Counted from the stretch's first letter, positions 1 through 9,039 are shown. The stretch: DNA of 64,000 nucleotides from JANXUC01 sp043782485 (GCA_043782485.1 JAYWAL010000102.1:1-64000), one strand, 5' to 3'. Numbers and translations are program-made. Notes: generated from the sequence alone by a model not told the origin.

Positions 1-95
1 AACTGCAAATCCACATCCATCAGCCGAGCCGTGTTTTCCGCTCGTTCCAAATAGCGGCTCATCCAATAAAGACTGTCCGCCACGCGCGACAGCAT
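1..95 (-). CDS. alpha-E domain protein, N-terminal fragment
   Basis: Only the first 31 codons lie inside the window; the gene runs off the left edge. The translation begins MLSRVADSLYWMSRYLERAE and continues NTARLMDVDLQ, the typical opening of alpha-E (DUF403) proteins. These helical proteins are normally encoded beside circularly permuted ATP-grasp proteins and transglutaminase-like proteins in clusters predicted to build or attach short peptides. The gene upstream here is exactly such an ATP-grasp protein, on the same strand 20 nt away, so the two are probably one operon. The substrate is unknown. The start is the ATG at 95. Confidence 0.85.
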   Translation of the reverse strand, partial: MLSRVADSLYWMSRYLERAENTARLMDVDLQ

Positions 96-115
96 CGTAT
101 TGTTTCCGGTTTTTC

Positions 116-1597
116 TCACGCTCGCAGCACCCACGTATCCTTGCTTCCCCCGCCCTGCGAGGAGTTCACCACTAACGACCCGCGCCGCAGCGCCACGCGA
201 GTCAGCCCGCCCGGCACCAGCGTCACATTTTCCCCGTAGAGAATGTAAGGCCGCAAATCCACATGGCGCGCCTGCACTTCGCCATCCAAAAAGCAGGGTG
301 CCCGCGACAAACTTAACGTCGGCTGGGCAATGTAATTCCGTGGCTCAGCGATGATCCGTTGCCGGAACTCTTCCCGTTCCGGTGCTGTGCTGGCCGGCCC
401 AATCAACATGCCATACCCGCCCGACTCGCCCACCGCCTTCACTACCAGCTTGTCGAGATTTTCCAAAACGTACTTACGCTGCGACGCGTCGTTCAGCAAA
501 TACGTATGCACGTTCGCCAGAATCGGATCCTCGCCCAGGTAGTACTTGATGATCGCCGGAACATACGCATACATCGCCTTGTCATCGGCCACACCCGTGC
601 CAATCGCATTCGCCAACGTCACATTCCCCGCGCGATAGGCATTGAACAGCCCAGGCACGCCCAGGCTCGAATCCCGCCGAAAACACAGCGGATCAAGAAA
701 GTCGTCATCCACACGGCGATAAATCACGTCCACGCGCCGCAGCCCCGCCGTGGTTCGCATGTACACCACGTTGTTGCGCACGAGCAGGTCGCGGCCTTCC
801 ACCAGCTCAATCCCCATCTGCTGCGCCAAAAACGTATGCTCAAAATAAGCGGAATTAAAAACTCCAGGCGTCAGCAATGCAATTGTCGGCTCACCCCGTC
901 CCGAACAATTCGCCGGCAACAGCGAGCGCAAGGTGGTTAGCAACGCTTGCGGATAGTGATCAATCGGACTCACCCCGTAGTCATGAAACAACGTGGGAAA
1001 TACGCGTTTCAAAACCTTACGGTTCGCCAGCATGTAGGAAACGCCGCTCGGCACGCGCAGGTTGTCTTCCAGAACCGCAAAACTACCATCCGGCAAGCGC
1101 ACCAGATCCGAGCCGCAAACGCTAACGTAAATCCCGCGCGCCACGCTAAGATCGCGCATCTCGCGCCGATAATGGCGGCAGCTGTAGACCAGCTCTTTGG
1201 GCACAATGCCGTCCGCCAGAATTCGGCCCTGATGGTAAATATCCCCCAGGAAGAGATTCAGCGCCGTAATCCTCTGCGTCAGCCCGCGCTCGACGGTGCG
1301 CCATTCCTCCGCCGGAATCGTTCGCGGCAACAGGTCATTCGGAAAAACCCGCTCCGTCCCCTGGTCATTCCCGTACACGGTGAACGTAATTCCCTGATGC
1401 AGAAACGACAAATCCGCCGCCTGCTGACTCTTGCGCAACTCTTCCGGAGGCAGTTCGAGCAACGTCCGAAACAGCGCCTGATAGTGCGGACGCGGCTGTC
1501 CCGGCGCCTCAAACATCTCGTCATAGGCGGCGTCGAACTGATAATTTCGAAACGGCGGACGAAAAAGGCCCTTCGCGGACTCCGTCATGATCGGCAT
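116..1597 (-). CDS. circularly permuted ATP-grasp protein (DUF404/DUF407)
   Basis: About 493 residues, the family's usual size. The motif EDNLRVPSGVSYML followed by a stretch of basic residues is characteristic of the circularly permuted ATP-grasp type 2 proteins that pair with alpha-E proteins. Family knowledge predicts an ATP-dependent carboxylate-amine ligase activity, possibly making peptides; no substrate has been established. The frame stays open to a GTG at 1639, but the homologous part begins near the ATG at 1597 (MPIMTES) or 1588, and neither has a convincing ribosome site, so the start is unresolved. It lies 20 nt upstream of the alpha-E gene and they are likely co-transcribed. Confidence 0.85.
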   Translation of the reverse strand: MPIMTESAKGLFRPPFRNYQFDAAYDEMFEAPGQPRPHYQALFRTLLELPPEELRKSQQAADLSFLHQGITFTVYGNDQGTERVFPNDLLPRTIPAEEWRTVERGLTQRITALNLFLGDIYHQGRILADGIVPKELVYSCRHYRREMRDLSVARGIYVSVCGSDLVRLPDGSFAVLEDNLRVPSGVSYMLANRKVLKRVFPTLFHDYGVSPIDHYPQALLTTLRSLLPANCSGRGEPTIALLTPGVFNSAYFEHTFLAQQMGIELVEGRDLLVRNNVVYMRTTAGLRRVDVIYRRVDDDFLDPLCFRRDSSLGVPGLFNAYRAGNVTLANAIGTGVADDKAMYAYVPAIIKYYLGEDPILANVHTYLLNDASQRKYVLENLDKLVVKAVGESGGYGMLIGPASTAPEREEFRQRIIAEPRNYIAQPTLSLSRAPCFLDGEVQARHVDLRPYILYGENVTLVPGGLTRVALRRGSLVVNSSQGGGSKDTWVLRA

Positions 1598-1639
1598 TGG
1601 ATGCAGCACACCGCGCGGCCTGGGACGACTGGACGGCAC

Positions 1640-1977
1640 GTGTTTGACTCTAGGCGCGGCTCTCGGCTAAGTCCAATTGAAATTCTTTATCACCCGGATT
1701 GAAACCCAAGCAAGGGACTAACATGCTTAGTTTCAATGGATTACATCAGCTAGCAGAACACGTGGAGACCCAGCCAAATCGGCAACTGTTTTTTAAATTG
1801 TCATCCTGAGCGGAATCTGTCCCGCGCCAAGCGCGGGACACATGGAGTCGAAGGACCCCTGCTGCCAGGATGGTGCCACAAGCTTCTTAATTGTTTCTCG
1901 ATTTGCGCCAGTTCTTAGCTGTCCAGAACGCTAGTGCGTCTCGAAGAATGAACCGTCGAACCCTAACCATTCACCCC
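1640..1977. other. intergenic region with one dispersed repeat
   Basis: This 338-bp gap holds one copy of the TGTCATCCTGAGCG repeat family (1799-1861) and no coding signal that I trust. A weak inverted pair, TTGAAAC near 1699 and GTTTCAA near 1730, lies in the AT-richer left part. I see no terminator with a clear T-tract for the gene ending at 1978. Confidence 0.5.
1799..1861 (+). repeat. R1 dispersed repeat with inner hairpin
   Basis: The copy begins TGTCATCCTGAGCG and ends AGTCGAAGGACCCCTG, the conserved flanks of family R1. The centre is a private GC hairpin, GTCCCGCG-CCAAG-CGCGGGAC. Related copies lie at 9040, 34130, 39311, 39433 and 45205. Confidence 0.8.
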
Positions 1978-2781
1978 CTACTGCTTCGCCACCTGCTCCA
2001 AAAATACCGTATTCGCAATGCTCACGCTATGCGCGTCCTTCTCCAGAATAATGTGCGTCGCCGTAATCGCCACCAGCGAACCGGACTGCCCCGCAATCTC
2101 CACGTTCTTGCCGACCTCTAAAACCTTGCGCGCATAAAACCCCGCCACCAGGTTCTTCACCAAATCCCGCGTTCCCAATCCAAAAGACAATCCAAACGCC
2201 AGGGCCGCCCCGCCCAGCATCACGGTAGTCACCAGCCGCACCATCTCCGTATCAATCCGCAACTGGGAGATGGCCATGATCAGCACCACAAACAGGATCA
2301 GGCTGGAAACAATCCGTCCCAGCGTCTGGCCAAAATCAATGCCGGCGCTTTCAGCGGATTCCTTCACCATGTCGCCGGCAAATTGCCCAACGGTGGTTCC
2401 CAGAATCAGCAGCAGCAACGCCGCCACAATGTTCGGAACGTAATCAAAAAACGATGCAATCGCGCCGGAAATCGCGCCCAGTCCCATGGCATCCGCGCCC
2501 GTGCGCGCTAGCAGCAGCAGAATTAGAAAATAAACAATCCGCGGAATCAGAAAATCCAACTGCTGGCGAATGCCAATCTTGTGCAGCGTCTTATCAATCC
2601 CAACCCGTTCCAGCAAGCTGTCGAAGCGGATGCGCACCAGAATCTGGCGCAGCACCACTTCGACCACCTTGGCCACGGCCCAGCCAACGACGATCAAGAC
2701 CAACCCAATCGCAACCTTGGGCGCGGCGGTGATCGTGGAATTCAGCAAGTTGCGGAAGGCGGTAACCAGTTGCTCAATCAT
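1978..2781 (-). CDS. MscS-like mechanosensitive channel, short form
   Basis: 267 residues with about four hydrophobic helices (near 20-40, 73-92, 108-128 and 150-170), then the glycine/alanine-rich MscS pore helix (ALAFGLSFGLGTRDLVKNLVAGF). A short beta domain containing the GxV-x-I pattern (GQSGSLVAITATHIIL) follows. The protein ends right after this domain and so lacks the large vestibule of E. coli MscS. The family releases solutes under membrane tension; the N-terminal TM_helix repeats suggest the small-conductance or YnaI-type branch. It is the last gene of a three-gene set headed by an ECF sigma factor, 27 nt after the preceding gene, which suggests an envelope or osmotic stress regulon. 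Confidence 0.8.
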   Translation of the reverse strand: MIEQLVTAFRNLLNSTITAAPKVAIGLVLIVVGWAVAKVVEVVLRQILVRIRFDSLLERVGIDKTLHKIGIRQQLDFLIPRIVYFLILLLLARTGADAMGLGAISGAIASFFDYVPNIVAALLLLILGTTVGQFAGDMVKESAESAGIDFGQTLGRIVSSLILFVVLIMAISQLRIDTEMVRLVTTVMLGGAALAFGLSFGLGTRDLVKNLVAGFYARKVLEVGKNVEIAGQSGSLVAITATHIILEKDAHSVSIANTVFLEQVAKQ

Positions 2782-2808
2782 GTGTGACTTTCCTGTTGCG
2801 GAGGCCGC

Positions 2809-3069
2809 TTACTCTGATTCAGAATTGGAACTAGGCGCTTTAACCGCGCGCTGCGGTAAAAACCCGAAAATCAGCTGCAAAAACTCCAGCAGCAGCATCC
2901 CCGGCACATTGAACGAGAACTGCGTCATCTGCCCGGTAAAAATGCGGCGGTGCAAGCTCCGCCGGAGTCGGGGCACAAACTCGGGGGAAACCTCTTCCTC
3001 AAAATCGTTCAAAGCCGCTACCGGAACCTCGTCCTGCATTTCGAGCGTATTTTCGTCAGCCGGACTCAA
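2809..3069 (-). CDS. small protein coupled to ECF sigma factor, possible anti-sigma
   Basis: 86 residues. It starts at a TTG (3069) that overlaps the sigma factor stop codon in the sequence TTGA, so translation is probably coupled. The N-terminal half is acidic, then come basic residues (RLRRSLHRR) and a hydrophobic stretch, NVPGMLLLEFLQLIFGFLP (about 53-71), that could associate with the membrane. No HxxxCxxC zinc anti-sigma motif is present and I recognise no family. The anti-sigma role is inferred only from position and layout; it could instead be an accessory factor for the channel encoded next. Confidence 0.55.
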   Translation of the reverse strand: MSPADENTLEMQDEVPVAALNDFEEEVSPEFVPRLRRSLHRRIFTGQMTQFSFNVPGMLLLEFLQLIFGFLPQRAVKAPSSNSESE

Positions 3070-3689
3070 CTGGCTTTCCCCATCGCCTGGGCGGTCAGCA
3101 GCGCCTCGTAGCGCGTCCGAAATTCCATCCGCGCGCGCTTAATTCGCATCTTGGTGGCGGAAAGACCCACGCCCAGCGTCTCCGCAACCTCTTCATAAGA
3201 AAGCCCGTCCATGTCGCGCAGGACCAGGGCAATGCGCAGCGTATCCGTCATAGTATCTAGGACTTCGCGGATGGCCTCGCGGTCACTTCCCTGCTCCACC
3301 AGCTTTTGCGCCTGCGGTGCCACCTGCAATTCTTCCGCCTGGGCCACGCCTGGGTCTTCAATATCCAGCTGCTCCCCTTGGCTGGCCCGCTTTTTAATGT
3401 AAGTGAGGCAATGATTGATCTTAATCCGCTGCAACCAGTGCCGGAACGACGACCGCCCCTCAAATCGCTTGATCCCGAAGAAAGCCTTCACAAACACTTC
3501 CTGCGCCAGATCTTCGGCCACATCCGCTTCCCGCGTCATATGGCGACAGTTCGCCACCACGCGCTTCTGGTACATCCGCACCAACCCTTCAAACGCCCGC
3601 AAGTCGCCGTCGCGCGCACGCATGGCTTGCGCGAGAAGTTCTTCCTCTTCAGCAGCTTGGGGGAGGGTAGACAACGGCGCTTTGAGCAT
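3066..3689 (-). CDS. ECF RNA polymerase sigma factor
   Basis: 207 residues. Region 2 is seen in FEGLVRMYQKRVVANCRHM and EDLAQEVFVKAF, with the conserved D-x-x-Q-E-x-F core that binds core polymerase and the -10 element. Region 4 is the C-terminal helix-turn-helix, RDMDGLSYEEVAETLGVGLSATKMRIKRAR, which reads the -35 element. The ATG at 3689 gives a full-length RpoE-like protein. It is followed with a 4-nt overlap by a small possible anti-sigma protein and then an MscS-like channel, so it probably regulates its own operon. The divergent neighbour at 3877 is a c-di-GMP protein, and the 187-bp gap would hold both promoters. Confidence 0.9.
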   Translation of the reverse strand: MLKAPLSTLPQAAEEEELLAQAMRARDGDLRAFEGLVRMYQKRVVANCRHMTREADVAEDLAQEVFVKAFFGIKRFEGRSSFRHWLQRIKINHCLTYIKKRASQGEQLDIEDPGVAQAEELQVAPQAQKLVEQGSDREAIREVLDTMTDTLRIALVLRDMDGLSYEEVAETLGVGLSATKMRIKRARMEFRTRYEALLTAQAMGKAS

Positions 3690-3876
3690 CGCATACTAAA
3701 AGCCCGCTCGTCCACCACGGATTTGCTTCCGGAAACAAGCCCAAGAACTCGAACCGTCCGGCTCAACCCAGGTAACCACCGTAACCACGCAGCGGCTTGG
3801 ATTGGGTCAAATTTTGCGGCTCCATGTTAGGTTTTAGGAACGAAGCTTTCAACACTTTGTTCCGGGATCCTGCGCC

Positions 3877-6033
3877 ATGCTGACTTGGCAAACGATTACG
3901 CTGCTGGTCACAGCCTTCGGGCTGGTGACCTACTCCTACACGCTGCGCACACGCCAGTTCAAGGCGGAGAAGAAGCACACGCTGGAAATGGGCGACGTGC
4001 ACATGCGCATGGTCGAAGCCCTGGCGCTCACCATCGAAGCGAAGGACCAAACCACCCACGACCATCTGCAACGCGTCAAAATCTTCTGCGTTGAGGTCGG
4101 CAAAGAACTGAAATTAAACGACTTGGAGATGCAGGCCCTTTCCGTCGCCTCGCTCCTGCATGACATCGGCAAGCTGGCCGTTCCCGAATACATTATTTCC
4201 AAGCCCGGCAAGCTCTCCGTCGAAGAGTTCGAAAAGGTCAAGATTCACCCTACGGTTGGCGCGGAAATCCTGGAACGCGTCGGCTTTCCCTACCCGGTTG
4301 CGCCCATCGTTCGCGCCCACCACGAAAAGTGGGACGGCTCCGGCTACCCCAAGGGTTTGAAGGGTAAAGATATTCCCATTGGCGCCCGCATCCTGTCCGC
4401 CGTGGATTACGTGGACGCGCTGGCCTCCGACCGCCAGTACCGACGCGGCATGGCGGCCAATGAGGTCATTGAGAAATTACAGGAACAGTCCGGCAAGTCC
4501 TTCGATCCCGACGTAGTTGGCATTTTGCGTCGTAGATTCAATGAGTTAGAAGGCATGGTCCGCCGCAAATCGCTTGCGACCCCTTCTCAAGACGTGCCCC
4601 AGGAGACCATGACCACTGGCCAGGAACCCGCTGCGGGACTTGCGGTCTGGGATGCTCCGGCGGCGACGCGGCAACAAGGCGACGTCCTCGACCTTATTTC
4701 GTCGGCCCGCCAGGAAGCCCAGGCGCTTTACGACTTGAGCCGGGATTTGGGCGCGTCGCTCAGCCTCAGTGAAACTCTGTCCGTACTTTCGGTCAAGCTC
4801 AAGAATCTGATCCCGCACGACGCCATGGCGGTGTATGTTCTGCGCGGGGAAAAACTGATTCCGGAGTTCGTCAACGGCGAAGACTTCCGCTCTCTGGCCT
4901 CGTTGCAGATCAAGCTGGGCGAAGGCCTTTGCGGTTGGGTGGCCCAGAATCAGAAAGTGATCGTCAACGGCAACCCGGCCGTCGAGCTGGGTACCGTGAA
5001 CGATGCCATGAAGACGACCACGCTGAAATCCGCGCTGGCGGCCCCGTTGATGGGAATGAAGGGAGTGGTTGGCGTCCTGGCGCTGTACCGGGTGGAAATT
5101 TCCAGTTTCACCTCGGAAAACTTGCGCGTCCTCCTGGCCGTCAGCTCCAAAACCGGACTGGCCGTGGAAAACGCCCTGAAATTCCAGCAAGCCGAAGGCT
5201 CTGCGACCACCGACTACCTGACCGGCCTGCCCAACGCGCGGTCGATGTTTCTCCAATTGGATCGCGAGCTGGCGCGCTGCGAACGCGAAAACAGCCGCCT
5301 GACTGTCATGGTATGCGATCTGCGCGGCTTCAAGCAGATCAACGGCCGCTTCGGAAAAGAGCAAGGCGACCGCGTTCTGCGCGCCTTCGCTGAAAAGCTA
5401 AAGTCCGCCTGCCGCGTCTACGACCACGTGGCCCGCATGAGCGGAGATGAGTTTGTCGTCATCGCCCCGGAAATGCCGGAAGAGGCTATGAAGACTCGCT
5501 CCCGCCTGTTGCGCGAAATCGCCCAGCAAGTGGGGACCGACGTGACCGGGGAAGATGTATTGTCTGTTGACGTGGGCCACGCAACTTATCCCGACGACGC
5601 CTCGGAAGCCGAAAGCCTGCTGGAAAAAGCGGACCGCAAAATGTACGCCGAGCGTGACAAGCAATCGACGGGCGCGAAAGAAATGCGCCGCTCGCAGCGC
5701 GTGAAGTGCTGCCTGCCCGCGGAACTGTTGCCGGAAGGGACCGAGTCGCCAGTGATGGGCAGCGTGACCGATGTGAGCACGGGCGGCTGCTTCATGGAGT
5801 CCGGCGCATTTGTCAGCATGGGCACCTCAGTGCAACTCACCTTGTGGGATGGCAATAACGTAACGGTGCACGGCAAGGTGGTTCGCGCGCGTCCCGGCAC
5901 TGGCTGGGCCATTGAGTTCGCCGACATGACCAAGGACAGCCGCGAACAAATCCGGAACCTGGTCCAGACGGTCCAAGCCCGAGCGGCGGACTACGGCGCG
6001 GAAAAAAAGTACCTGGAAGTGGCTAAGTTCTAG
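3877..6033 (+). CDS. HD-GYP / GAF / GGDEF / PilZ four-domain c-di-GMP protein
   Basis: 718 residues combining four c-di-GMP-related modules. A hydrophobic helix at about 5-22 may anchor it. The HD-GYP domain (about 40-220) keeps HDIGK at 95-99, HH at 148-149 and the GYP triplet at 156-158, so phosphodiesterase activity is plausible. A GAF sensor follows (about 285-435). The GGDEF domain (about 445-595) has SGDEF at 522-526, close to the consensus, with an RxxD inhibitory site at 513-516 spaced exactly five residues upstream. The C-terminal PilZ domain (about 603-700) has both binding motifs, R604-x3-R608 and D632-x-S-x-x-G637. One chain could thus make, degrade and bind the messenger. Order and motifs are seen; activities are inferred. 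Confidence 0.92.
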   Translation: MLTWQTITLLVTAFGLVTYSYTLRTRQFKAEKKHTLEMGDVHMRMVEALALTIEAKDQTTHDHLQRVKIFCVEVGKELKLNDLEMQALSVASLLHDIGKLAVPEYIISKPGKLSVEEFEKVKIHPTVGAEILERVGFPYPVAPIVRAHHEKWDGSGYPKGLKGKDIPIGARILSAVDYVDALASDRQYRRGMAANEVIEKLQEQSGKSFDPDVVGILRRRFNELEGMVRRKSLATPSQDVPQETMTTGQEPAAGLAVWDAPAATRQQGDVLDLISSARQEAQALYDLSRDLGASLSLSETLSVLSVKLKNLIPHDAMAVYVLRGEKLIPEFVNGEDFRSLASLQIKLGEGLCGWVAQNQKVIVNGNPAVELGTVNDAMKTTTLKSALAAPLMGMKGVVGVLALYRVEISSFTSENLRVLLAVSSKTGLAVENALKFQQAEGSATTDYLTGLPNARSMFLQLDRELARCERENSRLTVMVCDLRGFKQINGRFGKEQGDRVLRAFAEKLKSACRVYDHVARMSGDEFVVIAPEMPEEAMKTRSRLLREIAQQVGTDVTGEDVLSVDVGHATYPDDASEAESLLEKADRKMYAERDKQSTGAKEMRRSQRVKCCLPAELLPEGTESPVMGSVTDVSTGGCFMESGAFVSMGTSVQLTLWDGNNVTVHGKVVRARPGTGWAIEFADMTKDSREQIRNLVQTVQARAADYGAEKKYLEVAKF

Positions 6034-6111
6034 GACCAGCCGAAAATCCTGCGCCTCCATCCCTGCTCTTGAGTCGCATGGTTAGAGACAGAATGACAGG
6101 CGTGACATGGC

Positions 6112-7905
6112 CTACTCCGACGGCCTCGGAATTTCTACTCTCACGGTGGTGCCCGCATGGGTTGATTCAATGGCGAGAACGCCGCCGAATTGCCGGACTC
6201 TTTCCTCCATTCCCCGCACACCCACACCGACTTGCGCTGTACTCATCGCCTGAAGTCTCTCCCTGGTAATCCCTTTGCCGGTATCGGAGATTTCCAGGCG
6301 TACCCAATCGTCCGAAGCCTCCAAGCCGATGCTGGCTTGAAGGCTTCCGGAATGTCGATGTACATTGGTCAGACTCTCCTGCACGACGCGAAACAACGTG
6401 AGCTCCAAAGGATGCGGGAGCCGCTGGAAGTGCTCGGTTATATCCAGAGTCACGGAAATCTTGCTGCGTTCCGAGAACCCATCCACGTACCAGCGCAAGG
6501 CCGACGAAAGCCCGGCTTCTTCCAGGAGCGGCGGATGCAGCAAATAGGAGAGTGTACGAATTTCCCTGGACAGGTTTTCGGAAAGGCTTTCACTCTGTTC
6601 CACAAACTCAACTAATTCCGCGCTCTGACCGGCAAGACCCTCGCGCAGGGCCGCCAAATTCATTCCCAAAGCAACCAGGGTTTGTCCGGCATGATCGTGC
6701 AATTCCCGGGCCAAGTGACGTCGCTCGTCGTCCTGAGCGCTCAGCAGTTGGCCCGTCAGAGACCGCAGTTGAGTTTCCGCCCACTTCCGATCCACAATCT
6801 CCGCCTGCAATGCGGCAGTGCGATCGGCAACTCGACTTTCTAAAGTATTGGTTGCAGCGGCGATTTCCAAACGTTGCAGCCTGCTTTCCAGTTGCGCTGC
6901 GATCCTGGCCCCCACCAACCGGCAGAAGGTCTGGTATCCCGCGTCAAAGGGCAAACGTGGACTCGCGCCCAGGACCAACACGGCTCGAACTTCGGATCGA
7001 GGCAAAGGAAGCGGTAGAACAAAGGCACGCGCCACGTGCTCGTGCCAGGGAGGCAAAAGCAAATCTCCGCAGCGTTGTCGCACGTCCTCCAGCAGAATAG
7101 GGGTTTGAGATTTCGCGGTGGCGGCCCAAGGCCAGCGACCGGCATCGGTAACCACTGGGGTGCCAGCGGTGCTCGCCGAATAAAAAACCTTCTCATTCTT
7201 AATTAGGAACAATGCCGCAAACGGGAGGTCCGCTGGATTACTTTCCAGTTTTGCCACGATGCTCCGCGCCAGCGTCAAAAGAGGGGCATCTCCTAAAGCT
7301 GGCCCATCCGCGGTCGTGTCCGCTTCGGTGGCCAATACGGTGCGCAGACGTCGTTCGCTCAGCACTTGGTCGGTGGTTTCGCTGCACACGACCAGCGTTG
7401 CTTGCACCACTCCGTTCCGATCGCGCACGGGGCTATAGCTGTACGTCCAAAAAACTTCTTCGAGTCTTCCGTTACGAAAAATGGGGAGTAGCTGATTGGC
7501 ATGCCACGTTGATTTTCCGTGATGCATGACGGATTCGATTTGGGGGCCAATGACAGTCCAAATTTCGGGCCAGCACTCGATACCCTTTTGACCCAGCGCG
7601 GTGGGATGCTTGCCGCCCTGAATGCTCGGGCGATAACCATCGTTGTAAAACTGAATGTAATCCGGCCCCCAAAACAGAAACATGGGATGCCGAGATGCCA
7701 GCATCAGGTTCACTGTGGTGACAAGAAGGTCCGGCCAGGAAAGGACTGGACCGAGCGGCGTCGTATCCCAATCAAACGCCCGAATGAGGTCGGCCATCTC
7801 ACCTTCGCCAATGATTTGGGAAGAGTCTGCCAGCGGGGAGGCGGGATTGCGACCGTTGGCCTTGGAGGCCTCAGGCCGGGAAGTTTTCGAATCATCGACT
7901 GACAT
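6112..7905 (-). CDS. sensor histidine kinase with PAS-like and GAF-like regions (HisKA_3)
   Basis: About 597 residues from the ATG at 7905 (MSVDDSK). An ATG at 7953 is also in frame, and neither has a clear ribosome site. The N-terminal third is PAS-like, with the FWGPDYIQFYNDGYRP pattern common in acidobacterial and cyanobacterial kinases. A GAF-like region and a coiled coil follow. The HisKA_3 dimerisation domain carries the phosphate-accepting His in ERRHLARELHDHAGQ. The HATPase domain has ESLTNVHRHS (N box), DTGKGI and GVGVRGMEERV. No transmembrane helix is evident, so the sensor is probably cytosolic. HisKA_3 kinases normally pass phosphate to NarL/LuxR-type regulators, but none is encoded nearby. 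Confidence 0.88.
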   Translation of the reverse strand: MSVDDSKTSRPEASKANGRNPASPLADSSQIIGEGEMADLIRAFDWDTTPLGPVLSWPDLLVTTVNLMLASRHPMFLFWGPDYIQFYNDGYRPSIQGGKHPTALGQKGIECWPEIWTVIGPQIESVMHHGKSTWHANQLLPIFRNGRLEEVFWTYSYSPVRDRNGVVQATLVVCSETTDQVLSERRLRTVLATEADTTADGPALGDAPLLTLARSIVAKLESNPADLPFAALFLIKNEKVFYSASTAGTPVVTDAGRWPWAATAKSQTPILLEDVRQRCGDLLLPPWHEHVARAFVLPLPLPRSEVRAVLVLGASPRLPFDAGYQTFCRLVGARIAAQLESRLQRLEIAAATNTLESRVADRTAALQAEIVDRKWAETQLRSLTGQLLSAQDDERRHLARELHDHAGQTLVALGMNLAALREGLAGQSAELVEFVEQSESLSENLSREIRTLSYLLHPPLLEEAGLSSALRWYVDGFSERSKISVTLDITEHFQRLPHPLELTLFRVVQESLTNVHRHSGSLQASIGLEASDDWVRLEISDTGKGITRERLQAMSTAQVGVGVRGMEERVRQFGGVLAIESTHAGTTVRVEIPRPSE

Positions 7906-8013
7906 GGGCTTTGCCGCTAAGGCCTGTTCCGCGCAAACCAGCACGGATAGCATTGGCGAAGTCTAGCACGCAGGGCTGCCCGGATTCCTGACGTTTTTCC
8001 CGAGGCCTGTATC

Positions 8014-8244
8014 ATGAAAGTGGCCATGGCCTTCCCGATCAAAACCTGCGCCGTCTGCGGCGAGGAATTCGAACTGAAGCCGGATAAGCCCGGTTTCGCC
8101 AACCGCTGCCCGGACTGCACCGAATCCGAAACGACCGAGTCCAAGAAGCGCAATATGGATGCGGAAGAGCGCAGCTCGATGAAGGAAGTGAATGAGGCGC
8201 GGCGGCAGGCGATGCGGTCGCTGCTGTATCGGAAAGATTCGTAG
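8014..8244 (+). CDS. small zinc-ribbon protein
   Basis: 76 residues. Two CxxC knuckles, CAVCGEEF and CPDC, are separated by about 17 residues (KPDKPGFANRCPDC) and are expected to bind one zinc ion. The C-terminal half is a charged helix rich in Glu, Lys and Arg with no recognisable domain. Treble-clef or ribbon proteins of this type often bind nucleic acid or protein, but no function can be assigned. An internal ATG at 8026 is an alternative start. It stands alone between two genes and is divergent from the kinase. Confidence 0.7.
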   Translation: MKVAMAFPIKTCAVCGEEFELKPDKPGFANRCPDCTESETTESKKRNMDAEERSSMKEVNEARRQAMRSLLYRKDS

Positions 8245-8303
8245 GATAGCCGAAGCTGCTAAGATTTCAGAACCGCGCAACTCACAGCAGCGGGAGTAAA
8301 CCT

Positions 8304-8969
8304 ATGTGCATGCCGCGAACCTTCCTGCTTTCGTTGATCCTCCTCCTTAGTCTCCCCGCGTCTCCGCAATCTATCACCACTGGCTGGAACGGCTGGGCGC
8401 AATGCAAAATCAACGTCCAGGGTCCCAACGCTTACGCCCATCAGGAGACTCACACCTGGCAAATCACCGGCGGCGCGCCAACCTCCGAAGGCGTCATCCG
8501 CCTCTATCCCGCCACCTGGAGCGAGACCGGCCAAGGCGGGTTCCAAAAAAAGCAAGTCGGCCAGAGTCTCTTCGCCTCGTGGACCACCAACGCCACCGGT
8601 GTCAGCGGCCCCATCGCGTTTTTCTTCCGCGCCTCCGACCACAAACTCATCGTCAAATCCGGACACGCCCAGCTGCGCGTCCACGGCGGAGTAACCGGCA
8701 CGCAACAACAAATCGTTGGAGACAAGCCCTCGCCAGCGGCCCCCATCGCCCTGGAAGCGTTCGAATGGCCGTTCCCCGCCGTCGGTGGCGCCTTCCGGCC
8801 AATGCGCAAAGGTGTTCCTTTAAAGGAACTTCGCATAGAAGGCTCGAACTCCGCCCCCACCACGGGCTCCGTAGGACCCATGCAACCCGGAGGCTCCCAA
8901 GGCACAGCCGCCTGCACCTGGGCTTTCGTCCAGGGATCGACCCCGCGACCACTCCCCGCCACCCCGTGA
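8304..8969 (+). CDS. secreted protein of unknown function
   Basis: 221 residues beginning with a clear signal peptide (MPRTFLLSLILLLSLPASPQS), cleaved probably after about residue 22. The mature part is rich in Thr, Gly, Trp and aromatic residues, with beta-strand-like alternation (TTGWNGWAQCKINVQG, HTWQITGG), and ends in a Pro/Gly-rich tail. I recognise no family. A GGGAG ribosome site precedes the ATG at 8304. A second ATG two codons later (MPRTF) may be the true start. Export across the inner membrane is the only safe inference. Confidence 0.65.
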   Translation: MCMPRTFLLSLILLLSLPASPQSITTGWNGWAQCKINVQGPNAYAHQETHTWQITGGAPTSEGVIRLYPATWSETGQGGFQKKQVGQSLFASWTTNATGVSGPIAFFFRASDHKLIVKSGHAQLRVHGGVTGTQQQIVGDKPSPAAPIALEAFEWPFPAVGGAFRPMRKGVPLKELRIEGSNSAPTTGSVGPMQPGGSQGTAACTWAFVQGSTPRPLPATP

Positions 8970-9039
8970 TGGCCGTTGAGAAAGCCTGCGACGCCGCAAT
9001 GAGAGAGAGCTTGAAGGTGACCGGCGGAATCAAGATTGC

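Noticed and set aside
359..1702. Long plus-strand open frames across the ATP-grasp gene
   Set aside because: Arg/His/Pro-rich translations typical of the opposite strand of a GC-rich gene; the minus-strand protein has clear family motifs.
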